This document shows positions 13,018-18,994 of a stretch of 18,994 nucleotides of DNA, one piece after another. Position numbers and translations under genes: made by a program. The notes under the pieces were generated by a model, which had not been told where the DNA came from, searched no databases, and worked only from the letters and a program-made list of their open reading frames with translations. Origin of the DNA: Rhodobacteraceae bacterium UBA6141 (lineage in GTDB: Bacteria; Pseudomonadota; Alphaproteobacteria; Rhodobacterales; Rhodobacteraceae); NCBI GenBank assembly GCA_002423245.1, contig DIVD01000045.1, forward strand, positions 1 through 18,994, given 5' to 3'. How positions within the stretch are numbered: the first letter of the stretch is position 1; every line of letters starts with the position of its first letter.

Positions 13018-14502
13018 ATGACCGACAGGCCGCCCGAAGACGGCTCCGGCAGCGCGAGGGGCACGATCCTGCGCGCCCGCAATGGCGACGTGATCGGCTA
13101 TGACGCCAGCGGCCTCGTGATGCGCCTCTCGGACAGGGTGATCGCCGACATCGCCCGCCGGCTTGGCGCGCTGCCTGCCGGCGCGGCGCGCGGCGCGGTG
13201 CGGGCCGAGGGGCTGGACGCCGCGGTTCTGGGCGATGTGGATGCGTGGAACCTGCGCCAGACCGGCGAGTGGTATGTGTTCTCGGCCAACCTGCCGGGCG
13301 AGCAGGGGGCGCGGCAGTATCGCTGCCTCGTCGCGGCGGACGGCGCCGAGGAACAGGTCAGCATCCTCGCCGATGCGCCGGGCGCGCTGCTGGGGGTGCT
13401 GTCGATCGGCGGGGCACGGGCGGGCAAGGCGCTGCCCCGGATGCCGCGCTTTCCCTACCACATCCTCGCCCCCGCCGACGACATCGGCGCCGTGGGCATG
13501 GCGGGGGTGGAGCCCGCGCGGGCGATGAGCCACCTCAACAGCCTGCGCGAGGTCACGCGCGACGCGCTGCTGGCCGAGGTGCTGCTGGCCGACCGCCGCC
13601 GCAACCACCGGGCGCTGCCGCTTTACATGGTGCGGGCGGAAACCGATGGCTCGCCCTCCATCGCCGCGCTGCGCGAGGGGCAGGCCTTCGCCAACCTGAT
13701 GACCGCCGCGCGCAGCCTGAAGGCCGCCGCCGAGCGCATGGCGAAACCGGCGCGGATCCTGTGCATCCGGCTCGATTACACGCTGGAGGACGTGCAGAGC
13801 GATGCCGAGACCTTCCGCGACGGCGTGCTGGCGCTGCTGGAGGACATGACCCGGGGCGTGGGCGAGATGGGGTTCCACAAGCCGGTGTTCCTTGCGACCT
13901 TCGATTGCGGCACGCCGGGCCTGTCCGATCATCCCGCCCTGCGCGCGCAATGGGAACTGGCCTGGAACCATGGCGAGCATGATCTGGTCTTCGCCGCGCC
14001 GGGCTATGCCTTCGCGCAGGACGGCTATGGCCGCCCCACGCCCGGGGCGATGGCGCTGATGGCCGAGATGGACGCGCTGGCGGTGACGGCGATCTACGAG
14101 GACCGGCCCTGGTTCTGCCCGACCTTCCTGCTGGCCGAGCGCGAGGGCGAGCGGCTGATCCGGGTGCGCGCCCGCGCGCTCGGCCCGCTGGTGATCGACG
14201 GCGCGGACCCGTTCGGGGCGGGCAGGACGGCGGGCTTCCGGCTGGAGGGAACCGGCGCGCAGATCACGCAGGTCGCGCTGGCCGGGGACGACCCGCAGGA
14301 TCTGCTGCTGAGCCTTGATCGCCCCGCGCCCGGCGATCTGCGCCTGCTCTACGCGCTTGGCGCCCCGCCGCGCAGCGAGGGCGATCCGGCGGCGGCCCAT
14401 CCGGCGGCGGCGGGTGCCTTGCGCGACGACTGGCAGGGCGCGGCCGAGGATGGCACGCCGCTTCACCGCTGGGCGCTGCCCTGCGCCTTGCCGGTTCACT
14501 AG
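13018..14502 (+). CDS. Hypothetical protein, SGNH/sialate-esterase-like fold with missing catalytic residues
   Basis: This 494-residue protein has no signal peptide, and I do not recognise a named family. Residues about 200-350 have the layout of a SASA/SGNH esterase: an AETDGSPSIAALREGQAFANLM stretch (207-228, listed in part as key positions G211, S214 and L218), a strand then RLDYTLED (251-258) where these enzymes have QGExD, and DGYGRPTPGAMALM (335-348) where they have a D-x-x-H block. The C-terminal 370-445 segment resembles the beta-domain that follows such esterases (RVRARALGPLVID, GFRLEGTGAQITQVALAG). The glutamine-glycine-glutamate and the histidine are absent, so if the fold is right it is probably a non-catalytic binding protein. 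It starts the plus-strand operon, 13 bp ahead of the LamG-like gene. Confidence in the gene is high, in the fold low. Confidence 0.85.
   Translation: MTDRPPEDGSGSARGTILRARNGDVIGYDASGLVMRLSDRVIADIARRLGALPAGAARGAVRAEGLDAAVLGDVDAWNLRQTGEWYVFSANLPGEQGARQYRCLVAADGAEEQVSILADAPGALLGVLSIGGARAGKALPRMPRFPYHILAPADDIGAVGMAGVEPARAMSHLNSLREVTRDALLAEVLLADRRRNHRALPLYMVRAETDGSPSIAALREGQAFANLMTAARSLKAAAERMAKPARILCIRLDYTLEDVQSDAETFRDGVLALLEDMTRGVGEMGFHKPVFLATFDCGTPGLSDHPALRAQWELAWNHGEHDLVFAAPGYAFAQDGYGRPTPGAMALMAEMDALAVTAIYEDRPWFCPTFLLAEREGERLIRVRARALGPLVIDGADPFGAGRTAGFRLEGTGAQITQVALAGDDPQDLLLSLDRPAPGDLRLLYALGAPPRSEGDPAAAHPAAAGALRDDWQGAAEDGTPLHRWALPCALPVH
14386..14415. repeat. Imperfect 15-bp duplication in the SGNH-like gene
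   Basis: Two adjacent units (ccggcggcggcccat, ccggcggcggcgggt) encode PAAAHPAAA at about residues 457-465. Alanine-rich codon use could give this by chance, so it is the weakest of the repeats listed. Confidence 0.45.
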
Positions 14503-14515
14503 GGGGGCGCGGGAC

Positions 14516-15253
14516 ATGCTGACGATCGACACAAACCTGCCCGAGGGCGCGCTGCTGGGGGCCGAGGCCGCGGCCCTCGCCGCTGCCGTGTCCGCGGTGG
14601 GCGGAAGCTGGTTTCAGGCCGCGCCGGGCTGGGTTGCGCTGGACGGCGGGGCCATCGCCGAATGGCGGCCGCGCGCGGGGCAGGGGCTGGCGCTGCCCGC
14701 GGCGCCCAACCGGGGCAATGCGCGGCTGGATGCGGAGGGCCTGCGCCTGACGGCCGGCACGAATTGCGGCTTCTGCGTCGCGGATGCCGCCGCCGATGCC
14801 GCCGATTTTTCCTTCGCGGTCATCTGCCGCCCCGGCGCCGAGGATCTGCGCACCCTGCTGACGCTGAACCTGCAAGGCACCAGGAACTACCTGTTCCTGT
14901 CGCACCAGTCCGGGCAGGTCAGCTTCAAGAGCCAGTCGGAGTCGGGCGAGGTCTCGCTGCCCCTGCCGCCCGGCACGCCCGCGCTCGTCATCGCCGGCTT
15001 CTCGCGCGGGCGCTTCTTCCTGCGCGCGGGGGGCGATCTCGCGCAATCGGCCACCCCGCCCGACACCGCGATCACCGGCCCGGCGGATCTGTTCATCGGC
15101 TGCCGCAGCCACCGCGAGGGGCTGCCCAAGACGCTGGGCGAGGGGCACATCGCGCAGGTGGTCTTCTGGCCGCTGAACATCCTCGATCCCAGGGAACAGG
15201 CGGGCGCCGTCCAGCTTGCGGCGCTTGAGGATTACCTGTTCTGGGAGGGCTGA
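14516..15253 (+). CDS. LamG/concanavalin A-like domain protein
   Basis: This is a 245-residue protein with no signal peptide or membrane segment. Residues about 90-240 alternate short strands in the pattern of a laminin-G/concanavalin-like jelly roll: FSFAVICRPG, TLLTLNLQG, YLFLSHQSGQVSFKSQ, ALVIAGFSRGRFFLRAGG, DLFIGCRSHREG and HIAQVVFWP. Such domains bind glycans or are carried by secreted carbohydrate-active enzymes, but here the domain stands alone. The ATG at 14516 follows a G-rich leader. The stop is followed after one base by the sulfatase ATG (TGAgATG), so it is translated with the sulfatase and is likely its partner. The fold assignment is from pattern only. Confidence 0.83.
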   Translation: MLTIDTNLPEGALLGAEAAALAAAVSAVGGSWFQAAPGWVALDGGAIAEWRPRAGQGLALPAAPNRGNARLDAEGLRLTAGTNCGFCVADAAADAADFSFAVICRPGAEDLRTLLTLNLQGTRNYLFLSHQSGQVSFKSQSESGEVSLPLPPGTPALVIAGFSRGRFFLRAGGDLAQSATPPDTAITGPADLFIGCRSHREGLPKTLGEGHIAQVVFWPLNILDPREQAGAVQLAALEDYLFWEG

Positions 15254-15254
15254 G

Positions 15255-17615
15255 ATGGCCTTTACCCGGCAAGCGGTGCAGGGCGACAACATCTGCCTGA
15301 TCTGGATCGACGACATGATCGACGTGTTCACCTGGCGGGACACGTTCGGCCTGACGATCCGCACCCCGCATATCGACCGGCTGATGGCCGAGGGCACGCG
15401 CCTTGCCAATGCCTATGCCACGGTGCCGCTCTGCGCGCCCTGCCGGGCCGAACTGGCCACCGGCCTCTCGCCCTTCCGCAGCGGGCTGGTGGACCTCAAC
15501 CGCTTCTGGCGCGATGTCTATCCGCCGACGGGCGCCTGGCAATACGACCTGCGCCGCGCAGGGTTTCGCACCTTCCAGACCGGCAAGGTCGATGCGAACT
15601 ACCGCCCCAGCCCCCACGACTACAGCCGCATCCTCTTTCATGTGGAAAAGCCCTGCGCCGACAACCCGCAGCGCGCGAAGGTGATGGACTACCTGCCGCG
15701 GGGCCCCGGCATCCGCGGCATCAACCATCCCGACGATGACGGCGCGCAGGACCATGTGTTCTACGACCATGCCGTGTCCGCCAACGCCATCGCCCATCTG
15801 GCCGAGGCCGATCCTGCGCGCCGGCACCTCTTTCAGCTTGGCTTCAAGCATCCCCATTACAACCTCGAATGCCCCGACCGCTTTTACCGGATGTACGACC
15901 CCGCGGCGATCCGCTGGCCGGCCATCGCCGCGCCCGAGGACTATTGCGGCCCGCAGCCGGGGATGGCGGTCTATGAGGCGGCCTATATCGCCAACGGCTC
16001 CTGGACGCCGGAAAGGAACGGCGACGAGGCCTGGCGGCAGGTGGTGCGCGCCTATTTCGCCGCGATCAGCCATGTGGATCATGAGATCGGACGCTTCATG
16101 GAGGCGCTGCGCGCCTCGGCCTTCGGCGGCAACACCACGGTGATCGTGCTGTCGGACAACGGCTTCAACCTTGGCACCCATGACAGCTTTCACAAGATGA
16201 GCCAGTGGGACAGCGCCGCCCACGTTCCCCTTGGCATCTGGAACGCGAAGATGCCGGGCGGGGCGGTGGTCGATCTGCCGGTCTCGCTTCACAACATCCC
16301 CAGGACGGTGATGGACCTTGCCGGCCTGCCGCCGCGGCCCGGCTGGGTTTCGGGGCAAAGCCTGCTGCCGCTGCTGGACCCGAGCTTCGGCAGCTATGAC
16401 GCCAGCCTCTCGCCCGTGACCTCGGTGTTCGGCACGCTCTCGGTGCGGCCCTCGGTGGAGGGCCTCACCCATCTGCGCTATTTCCGCTATCCGAACGGCG
16501 AGGAGCATGTCTATGACGTGGTCGCCGACCCCGGCGAGACCGCGAACCTCGTGACAGGTGCGCCGGACCGCGCCCGCCTGCCCGAGATGCGGGACGAACT
16601 GGTGCGCGGCGCGCTGCGGCTGGGGCTGGACCTGCGCGGGCTGGAGAACCCGGCCTGCGGCGTCAATGCGATGATGGCGGTGGATGGCTCGGTGGTGATG
16701 GCGGGCGGCCCGGGCGACACCAGCTACTGGGCCTATGGCAAGGAGGCCGAGAACATCCGCGAGCAGAAGGATGGCGGCACCGATACGCTGTGGTACATGG
16801 CCGCGCCCGACGACTATGTGCTGCGGGTGCCGCCCAACGTGGAAAAGGTCCGCATCGCCACCGTTCTGGCCCGCACCGAGGCCAGCCCGCATGTCTCGAG
16901 GCCCCTGCGCATCGTCGCCCACCCGGACAGCCCGATCCACTTCGAGACCTCGGAAAGGGTCAGCGTCGAGCTGCGCGGCAGCCGGGGCGACGATGTGTTC
17001 ATCGGCGCGCGCTATGCCAGCAGCACCTTCCACGGCGGCGCGGGGGATGACACGTTCATCGCCGTGTCGAACCGCGGATCGGTCCGGCATTTCTTTTACG
17101 GCGGGGCGGGGAACGACACGCTGCGCGGCGGCTCGGGGCGCGATGTGCTCGATGGCGGCACCGGCGACGACCTGATCATCGGCGGGCCGGAAGGGTCGAA
17201 CCTGATCCATGGCGGGCATGGCAATGACGTGATCCGCGACGGGAGCGGCAATTCCACCATCCATACCGGGCCGGGGCGCAACATCGTCACCTCGCAGGGC
17301 GGCAATGACACCATCCATGTCGGGCCGGGCGAGACCGACATCACCTGCGGGCCGGGCGAGGTGACGTTCCGGGTCGCCTATGGCGGGGTTGCGCGGATTC
17401 ACGGCTGGCGGGGGGGCTATACGCTGGATCTGTCGGCCTGGCCCGCTCTGCCGGGCATGGCGCCGCTGCCGGGGGGGGGCGGGGTGCGGGTGCAGCTTGG
17501 GCTTTCGGTGGTGGAGGCTTTGGGCGATGTCACGCCGATGGCGCTCGCCGAGAGGATCGTGCCGCCCTCGGCGCCGGCGCCGGACACCGGCAAGCGCCGC
17601 CGCAAGAAGGGCTGA
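15255..17615 (+). CDS. Sulfatase fused to C-terminal RTX calcium-binding repeats
   Basis: This is a 786-residue protein. Residues 11-450 form a type I sulfatase: metal ligands D19-D20 in IWIDDM, the formylglycine cysteine C60 in PLCAPCRAELATG, PH at 200-201, and D301-N302, H309 and K314 in SDNGFNLGTHDSFHK. All the usual active-site positions are filled; C63 stands where Ser, Thr or Ala is normal in CxPxR. Residues 575-705 carry RTX-type nonapeptides (GGAGDDTF, GGAGNDTL, GGTGDDLI, GGHGNDVI, GGNDTI), which bind calcium and usually mark type I secretion. There is no N-terminal signal peptide, which fits that route, but the C-terminus ends in KRRRKKG, unlike a normal type I signal. GGAGGG precedes the ATG by 5 nt. 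The substrate is unknown, probably an extracellular sulfated glycan. Confidence 0.9.
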   Translation: MAFTRQAVQGDNICLIWIDDMIDVFTWRDTFGLTIRTPHIDRLMAEGTRLANAYATVPLCAPCRAELATGLSPFRSGLVDLNRFWRDVYPPTGAWQYDLRRAGFRTFQTGKVDANYRPSPHDYSRILFHVEKPCADNPQRAKVMDYLPRGPGIRGINHPDDDGAQDHVFYDHAVSANAIAHLAEADPARRHLFQLGFKHPHYNLECPDRFYRMYDPAAIRWPAIAAPEDYCGPQPGMAVYEAAYIANGSWTPERNGDEAWRQVVRAYFAAISHVDHEIGRFMEALRASAFGGNTTVIVLSDNGFNLGTHDSFHKMSQWDSAAHVPLGIWNAKMPGGAVVDLPVSLHNIPRTVMDLAGLPPRPGWVSGQSLLPLLDPSFGSYDASLSPVTSVFGTLSVRPSVEGLTHLRYFRYPNGEEHVYDVVADPGETANLVTGAPDRARLPEMRDELVRGALRLGLDLRGLENPACGVNAMMAVDGSVVMAGGPGDTSYWAYGKEAENIREQKDGGTDTLWYMAAPDDYVLRVPPNVEKVRIATVLARTEASPHVSRPLRIVAHPDSPIHFETSERVSVELRGSRGDDVFIGARYASSTFHGGAGDDTFIAVSNRGSVRHFFYGGAGNDTLRGGSGRDVLDGGTGDDLIIGGPEGSNLIHGGHGNDVIRDGSGNSTIHTGPGRNIVTSQGGNDTIHVGPGETDITCGPGEVTFRVAYGGVARIHGWRGGYTLDLSAWPALPGMAPLPGGGGVRVQLGLSVVEALGDVTPMALAERIVPPSAPAPDTGKRRRKKG
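16977..17354 (+). repeat. RTX calcium-binding nonapeptide region of the sulfatase
   Basis: Protein-level repeats of GGxGxDxUx type occupy about residues 575-700. The first blocks are canonical; later ones lose acidic residues (GSGNSTIHTGPGRNIVTS), so only part of the parallel beta-roll is likely to bind calcium fully. The DNA copies are diverged, unlike the near-exact short tandem duplications elsewhere in the window. Confidence 0.85.
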
Positions 17616-17618
17616 GGG

Positions 17619-18994
17619 ATGGACGAGTTCGAGGACGCCCCGGACGAGCACGAAGGCCGCGCCCCGCGCCGCCCCGACGGCGCGCTGAAACCCCTCCCGC
17701 CCTCGCGCAAGCCCGAGCGATTCACCGGCACCTCGGACATCTACGCCACGGTCGATTTCCCGCTGAAGAAGCCTGTCAGCCCGCACGGGCAGGTGACGGC
17801 GGTGTCGATGATGAAGGACGAAGGCCCGTTCGTCCTCGAATGGATCGCGCATCATCTGGCGGTCGGCTTCACCGATATCCTCGTCTATACCAACGACTGT
17901 TCGGACGGCACCGATGACATGCTGATCCGGCTGGAAGAGCTTGGCCTTGCCCATCACCGCCGCAACCTGATCCCCGAGGGGCTGCGCCCGCAGCCCTCGG
18001 CGCTCAACCATGCGCAGGAGGATCCGGTGGTGCAGGCGGCCGACTGGCTGATGGTGTTCGATGCCGACGAGTTCCTGTCGATCCGCTACGGCAACGGCAC
18101 GCTCGACGAGTTGATCGCCGCCGCCGTGGCGCAAGAGGCGAACGGCATCGTCGTCACCTGGCGCATCTTCGGCTCGGCCGGGGTGATCGACTGGTCGCGC
18201 GCGCCGGTCACCGAGCAGTATCTCATGGCCGCGCCGCAGAGCTGGAACAAGGGCTGGGGCGTGAAAACCCTGTTCAGGTTCGATGCCGATTACTGGAAGC
18301 TGGGCATCCACCGCCCCAAGCTGAAGAACAAGGTGATCGACACCGCCTTTCCCGACCATGTGAAATGGCTCAACGGCTCGGGCCGGGTGATGGACGACTA
18401 TTTCAAGTTCCGCGGCTGGCGGTCGATCGCCCGCACCGTCGGCCATGACTGGGTGCAACTGAACCACTACGCGGTGAAATCGGTCGAAAGCTACGCGATC
18501 CGGCGGCTGCGCGGCAATGTCAACAACAAGGCCGACAAGTACAATCCGGACTACTGGGCGCTTCAGGACCGCAACGAGGTGCGCGATGACACGATGCTGC
18601 GCTACAGGGCACGCACAGAGGCGATAGTCCGGCAGTTGCTCGCCGACCCGGTGCTGAACCGGCTGCACTTCGCCGCGCTGGAGGGGGTGGAGGCGCGCCT
18701 GCAAAAGCTTCGCCAGACCGACGCCTATCGCGCGCTGCGGGCCGGGCTGGAGGCGGCATCCAGGATCCCGATCAGCCAGATCAGTGCGAGGCCGCCGCAG
18801 CCGCGCGACAAGCAGAAGATCGCGGCGCTGATGTCCGATGTGGAAAGGCGCCGCAATGCCGGGGCGAGGGACGAGCGCAGGGCCGCGCCCGGCGCGCCCG
18901 CCTGCGTGATGCCGGGCGGGCTCTACCTGCCGGGGCCGCTGGCTGCGGCCGGGGATATGGCGCTGGACTGGTGCGCGAACCATCTGGTCGAGCT
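17619..18994 (+). CDS. Glycosyltransferase family 2-like protein (Glyco_tranf_2_4 type), cut by the right edge
   Basis: At least 458 residues are visible and no stop occurs before the window ends. The start ATG at 17619 lies 3 bp after the sulfatase stop, with AAGGG 7 nt upstream. A charged, proline-rich N-terminal tail of about 58 residues precedes the GT-A domain: VSMMKDEGPFVLEWIAHHL (62-80), TNDCSDGTDDM (91-101) and the metal-binding DAD in VFDADEF (146-152). VVTWRIFGSAGVI, KTLFRF, LGIHRPK and LNHYAVKSVESYAI follow, each with a counterpart in the glycosyltransferase at 11821-12912. Beyond about residue 420 the sequence is new (ACVMPGGLYLPGPL, CANHLVEL) and may be the start of another domain. 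Its place behind the sulfatase suggests a shared glycan pathway. Confidence 0.88.
   Translation, partial: MDEFEDAPDEHEGRAPRRPDGALKPLPPSRKPERFTGTSDIYATVDFPLKKPVSPHGQVTAVSMMKDEGPFVLEWIAHHLAVGFTDILVYTNDCSDGTDDMLIRLEELGLAHHRRNLIPEGLRPQPSALNHAQEDPVVQAADWLMVFDADEFLSIRYGNGTLDELIAAAVAQEANGIVVTWRIFGSAGVIDWSRAPVTEQYLMAAPQSWNKGWGVKTLFRFDADYWKLGIHRPKLKNKVIDTAFPDHVKWLNGSGRVMDDYFKFRGWRSIARTVGHDWVQLNHYAVKSVESYAIRRLRGNVNNKADKYNPDYWALQDRNEVRDDTMLRYRARTEAIVRQLLADPVLNRLHFAALEGVEARLQKLRQTDAYRALRAGLEAASRIPISQISARPPQPRDKQKIAALMSDVERRRNAGARDERRAAPGAPACVMPGGLYLPGPLAAAGDMALDWCANHLVE

Noticed and set aside
15093..18983. A 1,296-codon open frame on the minus strand opposite the sulfatase and second glycosyltransferase
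   Set aside because: It is antisense to two genes with clear motifs. Its Arg/His/Gly-rich composition is what high third-position G+C produces on the opposite strand.

Overview
The window is very GC-rich, with almost every third codon position G or C. Its gene order and protein families point to an alphaproteobacterium of the Rhodobacter/Paracoccus group (Rhodobacterales). This rests on recognised gene order and motifs, not on a database search.

Layout. (1) 1-327 has no gene I can support; it carries two short tandem repeats. (2) 328-5456, minus strand, is one tightly packed chemotaxis operon. Read in the direction of transcription it is STAS protein, CheY, CheA, CheW, CheR, a second CheY, and a small helical protein with a CheZ-like DxxxQ motif. 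The order STAS(cheX)-cheY-cheA-cheW-cheR-cheY matches what I recall of cheOp1 of Rhodobacter sphaeroides. Four junctions overlap by 4 bp or are separated by only 4 bp. No receptor, CheB or CheD gene lies in the window. (3) 5561-6538, minus strand, is glucokinase. It diverges from (4) 6974-11742, plus strand, an alpha-glucoside ABC uptake operon (aglE, aglF, aglG, aglK). This operon looks damaged. aglG has one extra base in a C/G run, and the alpha-glucosidase gene aglA, expected between aglG and aglK, is reduced to a 48-codon relic that keeps only about 17 recognisable N-terminal residues. A strong hairpin terminator follows aglK. (5) 11821-18994 is an accessory surface or polysaccharide locus: a glycosyltransferase on the minus strand, then on the plus strand an SGNH/sialate-esterase-like protein that lacks the expected catalytic residues, a LamG/concanavalin-like protein, a sulfatase fused to RTX calcium-binding repeats, and a second paralogous glycosyltransferase that runs off the right edge.

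How the parts work together. The agl permease would import maltose- or sucrose-like alpha-glucosides, and Glk would phosphorylate the glucose released. With aglA lost, hydrolysis must come from elsewhere or the pathway is decaying. The last locus probably builds or trims an extracellular sulfated glycan: two glycosyltransferases inside the cell and an exported, calcium-dependent sulfatase outside. The small LamG-like and SGNH-like proteins would be accessory binding factors.

The most unusual feature of the window is a scatter of unrelated short tandem duplications (12-24 bp units, 2-3.5 copies). Those inside genes have units of 12, 15 or 24 bp, all multiples of three. Those outside genes have units of 13, 16 or 17 bp. 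This suggests frequent local duplication filtered by selection on reading frame. The aglA relic itself contains one such array.
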